Source: Rhodoplanes azumiensis (GTDB lineage: Bacteria; Pseudomonadota; Alphaproteobacteria; Rhizobiales; Xanthobacteraceae). From it: DNA of 64,000 nt. How positions within the stretch are numbered: the stretch's first letter is position 1; the number at the start of each line of letters is the position of its first letter. Below are positions 35,205-42,997 of the stretch, one piece after another. The position numbers and the translations under genes are program-made. The stretch covers positions 107,863 through 171,862 of the forward strand of contig NZ_JBHUIW010000007.1 in the NCBI RefSeq assembly GCF_042682915.1, written 5' to 3'. Under the pieces are notes generated by a model, which saw only the letters and a program-made list of their open reading frames with translations, was not told where the DNA came from and searched no databases.

Positions 35205-36512
35205 ATGGAGCTCCTCGAGGTCGCAGCCCTTCTGCTGCTCCTGCTCGCCGCGCTGCTCGCCGGCGGCGTGTGGATCGCCGTGACGCTGATGGCCTGCGGC
35301 TTCGTCGGCATGCAGTTCGTCGGTGGCAACATCCCGGCCGGCAGCGTGCTCGCCACGACGATCTGGGGCAACTCGGCGTCGTGGACGCTCGCCGCCCTGC
35401 CGCTGTTCATCTGGATGGGCGAGATCCTGTTCCGCACCAAACTCTCCGAAGAGATGTTCCGTGGTCTCGCGCCGTGGCTCAACTGGCTGCCCGGCCGCCT
35501 CATGCACGTCAACGTGCTGGCCTGCGGCATCTTCGGTGCCGTCTCGGGCTCCTCGACCGCGACCTGCGCGACGGTCGCCAAGATCGCGCTGCCGGAGCTC
35601 AAGCGCCGCGGCTACGACGAGATGGTCAGCCTCGGCTCGCTCGCCGGCGCCGGCACGCTCGGCCTCCTCATTCCGCCGTCGATCATGATGGTGGTCTACG
35701 CGGCGACCGCCAACGTCTCGATCATCCAGGTGTTCCTGGCCGGCTTCCTGCCCGGCCTCCTGGTGATGGCGTTGTACTCCGGCTATCTGATCGTCTGGTC
35801 GCTGCTCAACCCGAAGAAGACGCCGCCGGCCGACCCGCCGATGTCGTGGCGGGACCGGTTTCGGGAATCGGCCAAGCTGATTCCGGTGGCGCTGCTGATC
35901 ACGCTGGTCTTCCTGTCGCTGATCCTCGGCTGGGCGACGGCGACGGAGTGCGCCGCCTGGGGCGTGCTCGGCTCGCTCGCCATCGCCTGGTGGCACGGCG
36001 CGCTGACCCGCGAGCTGTTCTGGACCAGCGTGATGGGGGCGACCCGCATCACCTGCATGATCATGCTGATCCTGGCCGGCGCCTCCTATCTCTCGACGGC
36101 GCTCGCCTATACGGGGATCCCGACGGCGCTCGCCGAAGGCGTGCAGGCGCTGGCGCTCAGCCCCTACGCCCTGATCGCGGCGCTGACCGTGATGTACATG
36201 GTGCTCGGCACCATGATCGACGGCATCTCGATGATCGTGCTCACCACCTCGGTGGTGATCCCGATGGTGCGCCAGGCCGGCTTCGATCCGGTCTGGTTCG
36301 GCATCTTCGTCGTGCTGGTGGTGGAGATGGCGCAGGTGTCGCCGCCGGTCGGCTTCAACCTTTTCGTCCTGCAGACCATGAGCGGCAAGGACTCCAACAC
36401 GGTCGCCTGGGCCGCCCTGCCGTTCTTCCTGCTGCTCGTCGTCGCGGTCGCGATCATCACGATCTTCCCGCAGATCGTCATGATCGTCCCGCAGCTCGCC
36501 TTCTCGAACTGA
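35205..36512 (+). CDS. dctM: TRAP transporter large permease (DctM)
   Basis: This 435-residue membrane protein has about twelve helices. It shows the DctM landmarks ALPLFIWMGEIL near residue 63, GAVSGSSTATCATV near 107, LIPPSIMMVVYA near 155 and SPPVGFNLFVLQ near 380. It forms the transport channel of the TRAP system. It is encoded in order Q-M-P with the receptor gene 24 bases downstream. The substrate is unknown; the genes next to it give no clue. Confidence 0.93.
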   Translation: MELLEVAALLLLLLAALLAGGVWIAVTLMACGFVGMQFVGGNIPAGSVLATTIWGNSASWTLAALPLFIWMGEILFRTKLSEEMFRGLAPWLNWLPGRLMHVNVLACGIFGAVSGSSTATCATVAKIALPELKRRGYDEMVSLGSLAGAGTLGLLIPPSIMMVVYAATANVSIIQVFLAGFLPGLLVMALYSGYLIVWSLLNPKKTPPADPPMSWRDRFRESAKLIPVALLITLVFLSLILGWATATECAAWGVLGSLAIAWWHGALTRELFWTSVMGATRITCMIMLILAGASYLSTALAYTGIPTALAEGVQALALSPYALIAALTVMYMVLGTMIDGISMIVLTTSVVIPMVRQAGFDPVWFGIFVVLVVEMAQVSPPVGFNLFVLQTMSGKDSNTVAWAALPFFLLLVVAVAIITIFPQIVMIVPQLAFSN

Positions 36513-36536
36513 GCATTATTCAACGGAGGAGATCAG

Positions 36537-37520
36537 ATGATCCGCTCGCTCGCGACGCTCGCCTTCGCGGCCGGTGCCGCGGTCCTGGCCCTGCAGGGCC
36601 CGGCCGCCGCCCAGACCAAGTGGAACCTGCCGGCCGCCTACCCGCTCGACAATCCGCACACCGTCAACCTGATGGCCTTCGCCAAGGACGTCGGCGAGGC
36701 GACCGGCGGCAAGCTGCAGATCACGGTGCACGCCAGCGCCTCGCTGTTCAAGGCGCCGGAGATCAAGCGGGCCGTCCAGACCGGCCAGGCGCAGGCCGGC
36801 GAGGTGCTGATCTCGATCCACGAGAACGACGATCCGATCTTCGGCATCGACGTGATCCCGTTCCTGGCGACCAGCTATCCGCAATCGCTGAAGCTGTGGA
36901 AGGCGAGCCGCGCCGCGGTCGAGCAGCGGCTCGACCGGCAGGGCCTCAAGCTCCTGTTCGCCGTGCCGTGGGGCCCGCAGGGCATCTACGCCAAGAAGGA
37001 CATCGACAAGGTCGAGGACATGAAGGGCCTGAAGTGGCGGGCCTACAATGTCGGCACGGCGCGCATCGCCGAGCTGGTCGGCGCCCAGCCGGTGACGATC
37101 CAGGCGGCCGAGCTGCCGCAGGCGCTGGCGACCGGCGTCGTCAACTCGTTCATGACGTCGGGCTCGACCGGCTACGACAGCAAGGCCTGGGAGACGATGA
37201 CGCACTACTACGACACCCAGGCGTGGATTCCGAAGAACCTCACCTTCGTCAACAAGGCGGCCTTCGCGGCGCTCGACAAGCCGACCCAGGACGCGGTGCT
37301 GCAGGCGGCCGCGATCGCCGAGGAGCGCGGCTGGAAGCTCGCCGAGGAGAAGGCGGCCTGGTACCTCGAGCAGCTGAAGGCGAACAAGATGAAGGTGCTG
37401 CCGCCGAGCCCGGAGCTCAAGGCGGGCCTGACCAAGATCGGCGATCAGCTCACCGCCGATTGGCTGAAGAAGGCCGGCCCGGACGGCGCGGCCGTGATCG
37501 AAGCTTACAAGAAAATGTGA
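36537..37520 (+). CDS. dctP: TRAP transporter substrate-binding protein (DctP)
   Basis: This 327-residue periplasmic receptor has a signal peptide ending near residue 25 (AAAQTK), followed by the typical WNLPAAYPLDNPHT start. DctP-family features are the QIGEV-like stretch AGEVLISIHEN near 85, the GPQGIYAKK segment near 145, and the long helix of the C-terminal lobe. A GGAGG ribosome-binding site is 8 bases before the ATG. It resembles receptors for C4-dicarboxylates or other small carboxylates, and the ligand cannot be read. Confidence 0.92.
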   Translation: MIRSLATLAFAAGAAVLALQGPAAAQTKWNLPAAYPLDNPHTVNLMAFAKDVGEATGGKLQITVHASASLFKAPEIKRAVQTGQAQAGEVLISIHENDDPIFGIDVIPFLATSYPQSLKLWKASRAAVEQRLDRQGLKLLFAVPWGPQGIYAKKDIDKVEDMKGLKWRAYNVGTARIAELVGAQPVTIQAAELPQALATGVVNSFMTSGSTGYDSKAWETMTHYYDTQAWIPKNLTFVNKAAFAALDKPTQDAVLQAAAIAEERGWKLAEEKAAWYLEQLKANKMKVLPPSPELKAGLTKIGDQLTADWLKKAGPDGAAVIEAYKKM

Positions 37521-37579
37521 GGACGAGCGCCGTCGGGGTCGCAAGTCCCCGGGGTATGTCGATCGCCCGGCACTCCTTC

Positions 37580-37728
37580 CTTCTCCCCGCGTGCGGGGAG
37601 AAGGTGGCTCGCCGCGGCAGCGGCGAGCCGGATGAGGGGGCGCCGCCGTATCCACGAGAGGCCCCCTCACCCGACATTCGCGCTGGACGCGCGAACGTCG
37701 ACCTCTCCCCGCACGCGGGGAGAGGTGA
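37580..37728. repeat. Two-hairpin repeat, type D copy 2 (inverted to copy 1)
   Basis: It has the same architecture as 30341-30464: TTCTCCCCGC/GCGGGGAGAA at one end, a central GAGGGGGCGCC...GGCCCCCTCAC palindrome, and CTCTCCCCGC/GCGGGGAGAG at the other end. The central block matches the reverse complement of copy 1 nearly base for base. Extra inverted arms sit on either side. Confidence 0.75.
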
Positions 37729-37767
37729 GACACGGCGACCATCGTCACAACTCACGATGTGAAAACA

Positions 37768-37797
37768 CCCGCCGGGATCGTCTCCCGGCGGGCGTTT
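37768..37797. terminator. Bidirectional terminator hairpin
   Basis: A 10-bp perfect stem CCCGCCGGGA/TCCCGGCGGG (37768-37777 with 37783-37792) has a 5-base loop. On the minus strand it is followed by TGTTTTC, on the plus strand by CGTTTCG. It ends the DUF1236 gene and probably the TRAP operon. Confidence 0.75.
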
Positions 37798-37823
37798 CGA
37801 TTCGGAGCATCGTCGCGAAACGC

Positions 37824-38225
37824 CTACTCGTAGATCTCGATCACCCGGCGGGTGCGCGGATCGACGACGACGCGACGCTCGTTGACGACCGCGTAGGCAT
37901 AGGCGTCGTGGCCGCGCACGCCGTGCAGCTTGACGCGCGGCGGCAGCGGCTCGCCGACCACCACACGCTCCTCGACCGCGACGGAGGGCACCCGCTCGCG
38001 CATCACATAGGTGCGCACCTCGGCGGGCGGCGGCCCGAGCACCATGTTGGCGGCGCCGCCGACCGCGCCGGCCGCCCCGCCCACGATGGCGCCGATCGGA
38101 CCGCCCGTGGTGGCGCCACGCTCGGCGCCGATCGCCGCGCCGCTGACCGGATCGTTCTGCGCCGTCGCCATCGACGGCACCGCGACCATCAGCGCGAGCG
38201 CTCCGAGAAGAACCTTCGTCCGCAT
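37824..38225 (-). CDS. Secreted DUF1236-type protein with glycine-rich segment
   Basis: This 133-residue product has a signal peptide (1-22, ending ATAQ) and a glycine/alanine segment (about 33-65, GGPIGAIVGGAAGAVGG) that could be a glycine zipper inserting in a membrane. Its C-terminal half ends in the DUF1236-like pattern VNERRVVVDPRTRRVIEIYE. Such proteins are abundant in Rhizobiales envelopes; the role is unknown. It reads away from the upstream DUF1289 gene and ends at a strong terminator. Confidence 0.75.
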   Translation of the reverse strand: MRTKVLLGALALMVAVPSMATAQNDPVSGAAIGAERGATTGGPIGAIVGGAAGAVGGAANMVLGPPPAEVRTYVMRERVPSVAVEERVVVGEPLPPRVKLHGVRGHDAYAYAVVNERRVVVDPRTRRVIEIYE

Positions 38226-38397
38226 CGTCTGCCTCCTTGCTCGATACGACTGCCGGGGCAACGTGAGGAGCCGGACCTCGTTCCGGGCCGCACGAGGGGC
38301 CGCGCCACGGAGGTAACGAACGGCGCCTCCGGCCCGGACGACCCGGGACTCGCACGGCGCGTTGAATTATGGTGCGACGCGGAACCGGAGGTGACGA

Positions 38398-38601
38398 ATG
38401 GGGATCGAGACTCCGTGCAACAAGGTCTGCACCGTCGACCGGGCGACCGGCCTGTGCCTCGGCTGCGGCCGCACGCTCGCCGAGATCGCCGAGTGGGCGG
38501 ACTTTTCCGACGAGGAGCGACGCCGGATCATGGCGGCGCTGCCGGAGCGCCTCGCCGGCCTGTCGGCCGTCGCGATCCCGCCGCGCGATGCCGCCGCGTG
38601 A
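38398..38601 (+). CDS. DUF1289 family small cysteine protein
   Basis: This 67-residue protein has four cysteines in the DUF1289 pattern PCNKVCTVDRATGLCLGCGRT (residues 6-26), followed by a helix rich in acidic and Arg residues (EIAEWADFSDEERRRI). The cysteines suggest metal or iron-sulfur binding; the function is not established. An upstream GGAGG lies 7 bases before the ATG (GGAGGTGACGATG). It is head to head with the DUF1236 gene and tail to tail with rnpB. Confidence 0.85.
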   Translation: MGIETPCNKVCTVDRATGLCLGCGRTLAEIAEWADFSDEERRRIMAALPERLAGLSAVAIPPRDAAA

Positions 38602-38679
38602 TACCGCCCCTCGGCTCGTCGCCGAACGCGGTCCCGAAAACGGGCGAGGCCCGAGCGGTCTCCCGCCCGGGCCCCAAAC

Positions 38680-39117
38680 GATCAGCCGGCCTGTAAGCCG
38701 GGTTCTGTAGGGCGGAGGGTTTCCCCTCCGCGTGACGGCCATTCCTCTGGGACGCCGGTTGCCCGGCGCCTCGAGCGACCTACCCGGACGGCTGGATCCG
38801 GACACCGATCCGGAGACGAGCCCGCCCGGGCGAACCCAGACGAACCAGCCTCCACGCCGTCCCTATTCGGTTTTGCTCCCGGTGGGGTTTGCCGTGCCGC
38901 TTCCGTTGCCGGACGCGCGGTGCGCTCTTGCCGCACCGTTTCACCCTTGCCGACGGCCAGAACGCAACGCGGCCGCAGGCGGTCTGTTCTCTGTGGCACT
39001 GTCCCTGGGGTCGCCCCCGCCGGACCTTATCCGGCACCGTTGGTCCATGGAGCCCGGACTTTCCTCCCCGGCCGCCTTTCGGCGATCGCCGGGACGGCCG
39101 TCCGGCCGACTGACGGA
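38680..39117 (-). ncRNA. rnpB: RNase P RNA (type A)
   Basis: This is the catalytic RNA that removes 5' leaders from pre-tRNA. On the minus strand, the conserved P4 5' strand and neighbours read GAGGAAAGTCCGGGCTCC, ending near 39050. The 3' end has the conserved ACAGAACCCGGCTTACAG near 38690-38712. The P1 helix pairs GTCAGTCGGCC near the 5' end (39104-39114) with GGCCGGCTGAT at the 3' end (38681-38691). The length of about 440 bases suits the alphaproteobacterial type A form. The exact ends are within a few bases. It is tail to tail with DUF1289, at a distance of 78 bases. Confidence 0.93.
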
Positions 39118-39231
39118 CCAGGAATGGGGAGACGAGGCTGCGACGTCAAGGCCTCGCCTCCCCACACCGGCAGTGCGGCCGGTCCCCGAAGACCTCCCCG
39201 CGAGTCGGAGGTCACCTCGCGGAGATGCCCT

Positions 39232-39450
39232 CTAGAGAGACCGGCCGAGAATCCGGGGCGGCGCCAGCTTCTGCCGAACGCGCAGCGGCGACGGCGTGAA
39301 CTGGGCGGCGCGGAACGACTCGCGGAAGAACTCGCCCGCGGCGCAGTAGCCGGCCTTCGCGAGCGTCGAGAGCCCGGCCGGACGACTCGACTGATCCCGG
39401 GCGAGCAGGCCCTGGGCGGCGGCATGCGACAGCGGATGGCGGGGATGCAT
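39232..39450 (-). CDS. Small hypothetical protein
   Basis: This 72-residue frame begins at ATG 39450 with GGGAG 9 bases upstream and ends at TAG 39232, 115 bases before the RNase P RNA start on the same strand. The product is basic, with Ala-rich helices (THAAAQG-like start, KAGYCAAGEFFRESFRAAQ) and a Pro/Arg-rich tail. I do not recognise it. Coding status rests on the ribosome-binding site and codon bias alone. Confidence 0.4.
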   Translation of the reverse strand: MHPRHPLSHAAAQGLLARDQSSRPAGLSTLAKAGYCAAGEFFRESFRAAQFTPSPLRVRQKLAPPRILGRSL

Positions 39451-39768
39451 GGTGGTTCTCCCGATCGAATGACCACGACGGGTATGATATTCGGGAGCGA
39501 GCGGCCGATAATCAGTCGGTCCGTAACTCGATCTTGGACGCGAAGGATCGAATTTCCTTTGCGCGCCTCTCGCCGCAACGATGCATGCCCGAAACACGCA
39601 GTCGCGCAACGATGCATCAAATCAGATGAACCGTGATCCGAAGCTTCTTGACGACATCGCTCTGTCATGAAAAAGGCCCGGCGGGACGTCCCGTCGGGCC
39701 TCTCTCGGGCCGAAGCGGCATGCGCAGGGCAGCGCGCGGCACCGCTCGGTCGGCGCGGCTGACGGGGG
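39451..39768. other. Intergenic region with direct repeats
   Basis: These 318 bases upstream of the 72-residue gene are visibly AT-richer between 39470 and 39620. They contain a 12-bp direct repeat GCAACGATGCAT at 39575-39586 and 39606-39617 (31-bp period), and a terminator at 39670-39700 belonging to the next gene upstream. Confidence 0.45.
39670..39700 (-). terminator. Rho-independent terminator
   Basis: A 13-bp stem with one mismatch (GGCCCGACGGGAC with GTCCCGCCGGGCC on the minus strand) is followed by TTTTTC. It lies 68 bases past the stop of the 60-residue gene at 39769. Confidence 0.8.
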
Positions 39769-39951
39769 TCAGACCCAGCCGTTGGGGGTCCACGTGGCGA
39801 TCGGGCGGCGGTTCTGCCGCGCTGCGATCGTGTCGTAATGTGCACCGCGGAAACGGTCCAGGAGGCCGAGCAGCAGGCGGCCGAAAGAGACCGGACGGCG
39901 GCCGTCGGTCCCGACCATCTCGGCCGGACCGCGGAGTTCGAACAGCGTCAT
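39769..39951 (-). CDS. Small hypothetical protein
   Basis: This 60-residue frame begins at ATG 39951, with a weak GAAGG about 11 bases upstream, and ends at 39769 before a strong terminator. The terminator is the best evidence that a transcript runs here. The product has one hydrophobic patch (RLLLGLLDRFRG) and a C-terminal stretch ending IATWTPNGWV. I do not recognise it. It is divergent from the LysR regulator at 40068 (116 bases), so it could be the regulator's target. Confidence 0.5.
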   Translation of the reverse strand: MTLFELRGPAEMVGTDGRRPVSFGRLLLGLLDRFRGAHYDTIAARQNRRPIATWTPNGWV

Positions 39952-40067
39952 GGAAGCGGGCCTTCAGCGTGTCGTTGCCCCTCTCGTAGCCGAAAAACCC
40001 TGTCGAATCATCGAATGCGGGAGACAACCACCTTGGAATTGAAGGACCGAGTGAGGAGAGCCGGCTG

Positions 40068-41027
40068 ATGGATCAGGTCAGCGACATGCGGGCCTTCGTG
40101 CAGGTGGTGCAGCGCGGCAGCTTCTCGGCGGCGGCCGAGGATCTCGGCCTCACCCCCTCGGCCGTGTCCAAGCTGGTGTCCCGCCTGGAGGATCGGCTCG
40201 GGGTTCGGCTGCTGCACCGCACCACGCGCCGGCTCGCACTGACGCCGGAAGGCGAGACCTATCTGGTGCGAGCCCGCGACATTCTCACGGCCATCGAGGA
40301 CGCCGAGACGGAGGTCGCGCGGGCGTCCACCACGCCGCGTGGAAAGCTGCGGCTCAACACCGGCAGCGCCTTCATGCTGCACGAGCTCGCCGCCGCCCTG
40401 CCCGATTTCCTCGCGCGCCATCCGGAGATCGAGATCGAGATCACGGTGACGGACCGGGTCGACAATCTGGTCGAGAACGCCGACATGGCGATCTGCATCG
40501 GGCCGATCGCCGACCGCTCGCTGGTGGCGCGCCGCTTCGCGGCGACCGAGCGCGGCATCTACGCGGCGCCGCGCTATCTGGAGCGGCGCGGCATCCCGCA
40601 AACCCCGGACGATCTCGCGCAGCACGACTGCATCGTGCTGAGCTCGGTGCCGTCCATCAATCATTGGCCGTTCCGGGACGGAAACGCGATTCGCACGTTC
40701 GAGGCGGAGGGACGGCTGGTCGTCGACGACGCCGAGGCGGCGCTCCGGCTGGCGGTCAGCGGCGCCGGGCTCGTTCACCTGAGCGATCTCTTGGTCGGCA
40801 ACGCGGTGCGGCGGGGCGAGCTCGTGCCATTGCTCACCCAGCACCACATGGTCGAGCCGATCCCGATCTCGGCCGTCTACCCGCAGGGTCGGCACCGCAT
40901 GCTCAAGGTGCGGGTGTTCATCGATTTTCTGGTCGAGCGTTTCGCCGACGCGCCGTGGCGCACCCGGCTCGACCGGCCGAAGGCCGGCGCGTCCGCGACG
41001 GCCGGCACGGACGGTCCGGCGGATTGA
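40068..41027 (+). CDS. LysR-family transcriptional regulator
   Basis: This 319-residue regulator has an N-terminal winged helix-turn-helix (about 5-65, with GSFSAAAEDLGLTPSAVSKLVSRLEDRLGV as the recognition region). Its C-terminal periplasmic-binding-protein-like effector domain begins about residue 92 (GKLRLNTGSAFMLHEL). It belongs to the CrgA/DhcR-like branch with the TTRRLALTPEGE wing. Its target and effector are unknown. It is divergent from the 60-residue gene ending its own leader at 39951. The C-terminus has a short Ala/Thr tail. Confidence 0.88.
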   Translation: MDQVSDMRAFVQVVQRGSFSAAAEDLGLTPSAVSKLVSRLEDRLGVRLLHRTTRRLALTPEGETYLVRARDILTAIEDAETEVARASTTPRGKLRLNTGSAFMLHELAAALPDFLARHPEIEIEITVTDRVDNLVENADMAICIGPIADRSLVARRFAATERGIYAAPRYLERRGIPQTPDDLAQHDCIVLSSVPSINHWPFRDGNAIRTFEAEGRLVVDDAEAALRLAVSGAGLVHLSDLLVGNAVRRGELVPLLTQHHMVEPIPISAVYPQGRHRMLKVRVFIDFLVERFADAPWRTRLDRPKAGASATAGTDGPAD

Positions 41028-41091
41028 CGCGGCCCGTCCGGAGGTGGCGCCGCCGCGCCCGACCGGGAGATCGGGCGCAGCCGGGCGAGCC

Positions 41092-41232
41092 TCACATGTG
41101 CGGCATGTAGTGGCTATTGTAGGCCGAGTTCACGAGCGACTGGATGGCGCGGGCGACGAAGCCCTTCTTGCCCCCCTTCTGGGCGTGCTGGACAGGCGTG
41201 GCGGCGTCGGTGCGAGCAGGTTTCTCGGACAT
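41092..41232 (-). CDS. Very small conserved-looking protein (46 aa)
   Basis: This frame of 46 codons begins at ATG 41232 with TAAGGA about 9 bases upstream and ends at TGA 41092. The product starts MSEKPARTDAAT, has a Lys/Gly cluster (QKGGKKGFVARAIQSLVNSA) that looks like an amphipathic helix, and ends NSHYMPHM. It is shorter than usual gene-finder limits. I do not recognise a family. The good ribosome-binding site, the charged N-terminus and the helix pattern support a real gene; expression is unproven. Confidence 0.45.
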   Translation of the reverse strand: MSEKPARTDAATPVQHAQKGGKKGFVARAIQSLVNSAYNSHYMPHM

Positions 41233-41371
41233 CGGTTCATTCCTTAGGTCGGCCGTCGTTCCGGCGGCCTCGGCATAAGGAAGAGTACTGAGCGTGCCCG
41301 CGGCAAAAAATTGCTGCGCTGCAACAAGACTTGTGAAGCGCGCGACCTAATCCGAGTCCGGACGAAGCCGC

Positions 41372-42163
41372 TCAGGCCGAGCTTCCGCCAAGCAATGAAT
41401 CAGCCTTTGCCTCCAGGGCCGCGAGGGTCGCCCGGGTCGATGGATCGGCGATGCCGTCCACCCGGGCGGGCCGGAAGTGGCGCTGGAAGGCCGCGACCAC
41501 CAGCCGGGTCGCCTCGTCGTAGCGGCCGCTCTGCGGCACCGCGTAGCCATAGGCGGCGAGCCCGGCCTGGAGGGCGGCGACCTCGCCGCCCGCGTCCCCC
41601 GCCGCCAGGATCGCGCCGCGGCTGTCGAGCGGCGCCGGCGGCACCCACAGGCCGACCCCGCCGCGGGCCAGCGTCTCCCACGGGAAGGCCTCCCCGGGAT
41701 CCTGCTTGCGCGCCGGCGCCACGTCGGAATGCGCCAGCACCCGGGCGGCGAGAATCGCATGCCGGGTCAGGATGTCGCGACACAGCGCCACCACGGCCTC
41801 GATCTGCACGGCCGGATAGGGCGGCAACCCGAAATCGTGTCCCGGATTGGCGACCTCGATGCCGATCGAGCGCGAGTTGACGTCGTTGTCGCCGGCCCAC
41901 GACGACACGCCGGCGTGCCAGGCGCGCCGCCCCTCGGAGACCATCTGCACGACGGCGCCGTCCTCGCGCACCAGATAGTGGCACGACACCTTGGCGTCCG
42001 GGTCGCACAGCCGGGCGATCGCCTCGCTGGTCGACGCCATCCCGGTGTAGTGGAGGAGCAGCAGGTCGGGCCCCGCCGTGCCGCCGCGGCCGGCGCGCGG
42101 CTCGTGGTTGGGCGAGGCGAAGATTTCCGCGACGAGCGGCGAATCGGGAGACGACAGCGGCAT
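41372..42163 (-). CDS. N-acetylmuramoyl-L-alanine amidase, AmpD-like
   Basis: This 263-residue zinc amidase cleaves the lactyl-amide bond of (anhydro)muropeptides. The amidase_2 domain (about 15-160) has the zinc histidine in LLLHYTGM, a second in RRAWHAGVSSW, and the third in VLAHSDVAPARKQDPG, with the acidic residue DP that follows. A C-terminal peptidoglycan-binding domain (about 195-260) has the pattern GYAVPQSGRYDEATRLVVAAFQRHF. No signal peptide is seen, consistent with a cytoplasmic recycling enzyme (AmpD). Confidence 0.88.
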   Translation of the reverse strand: MPLSSPDSPLVAEIFASPNHEPRAGRGGTAGPDLLLLHYTGMASTSEAIARLCDPDAKVSCHYLVREDGAVVQMVSEGRRAWHAGVSSWAGDNDVNSRSIGIEVANPGHDFGLPPYPAVQIEAVVALCRDILTRHAILAARVLAHSDVAPARKQDPGEAFPWETLARGGVGLWVPPAPLDSRGAILAAGDAGGEVAALQAGLAAYGYAVPQSGRYDEATRLVVAAFQRHFRPARVDGIADPSTRATLAALEAKADSLLGGSSA

Positions 42164-42319
42164 GGCGTCACTGTGCCGTCGCGGGCGGCGCGGAGGCAAT
42201 CACGGATCGCCGGTTCACGCCGCGCCGCGCGCCGCGCGCCGCACCACCCGAAACGCAGACGGGAAACGGCCCGGAGCGTGCTCCGGGCCGTCCGGTCATC
42301 GAGGCGCTTCGCTGCGGGA

Positions 42320-42895
42320 TCAGCGGTTCGGCGCGCCGGTCGCGGCGCCCGATCCGGTGCCCATGTTGTTGCGCGGCGTCGTGGCGGCGCCGCCGGTCGC
42401 ACCGGAGCCCGTCGTGGTCGCGGTGCTGCTCATGGTCTTGAACTCGGCCTGCTGCTGGAGCTGGTCCTTGGTCATCGACAGGCGGAGCTGATCCGAGCTG
42501 GTGTTGTTCTGGCCGCTGTTGGCCGGGATCACCTGGAAGGCCGAGACCGGCAGCGCGATGTCCTTCTGGCCGATGCCGAGGAAGCCGCCGACGCCGACGA
42601 TCAGCGCGTCGACCTTGCCCGACTTGTCGAACAGCACGTCGCTGACGTCGCCGATCTTGGTGTTGTCGGTGCCCATCACGTCGGTGCCCATGAACTTGGA
42701 CGCCAGCCACTGGTTGGGGCTCTGCTGGGTGATCACGGCCGAGGACGGGTTGCCGGTGGCCGAGCCCATCGCCCCCGAGCTCGAGCCGGCGGCGGGCGCG
42801 GTGGTGCTCGGCGCGGTGGTGGCGGGGGCCTGGGCGAGCGCCGTCGACATCATCAGGCCGCTCACGGCCGCGGCGGCCACGAGATTGCGGATCAT
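42320..42895 (-). CDS. Secreted PRC-barrel domain protein
   Basis: This 191-residue product has a signal peptide (about 1-22, ending STALAQ), a Ser/Thr/Ala-rich linker, and a PRC-barrel domain (about 60-125: QWLASKFMGTDVMGTDNTKIGDVSDVLF). It ends in a Gln/Thr/Gly-rich tail. Rhizobiales have many such envelope proteins with unknown roles. The ATG at 42895 is right before the hydrophobic core; a longer upstream frame is less likely. Confidence 0.82.
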   Translation of the reverse strand: MIRNLVAAAAVSGLMMSTALAQAPATTAPSTTAPAAGSSSGAMGSATGNPSSAVITQQSPNQWLASKFMGTDVMGTDNTKIGDVSDVLFDKSGKVDALIVGVGGFLGIGQKDIALPVSAFQVIPANSGQNNTSSDQLRLSMTKDQLQQQAEFKTMSSTATTTGSGATGGAATTPRNNMGTGSGAATGAPNR

Positions 42896-42997
42896 TCGAA
42901 TGCCTCCATGGTCGGTGAAACTGCCAGGGCCGAGAGTCGCCCTGTGCCCCGACAACCCGGCCACCCGACACCTGTTCCGCACGCCCCACGAGGCTCC

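Larger units (their letters stand above)
37521..37823. other. TRAP operon 3' region with repeat and terminator
   Basis: This 303-base gap between converging genes holds repeat D copy 2 (37580-37728) and a bidirectional terminator (37768-37797). No gene is seen. Confidence 0.6.
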
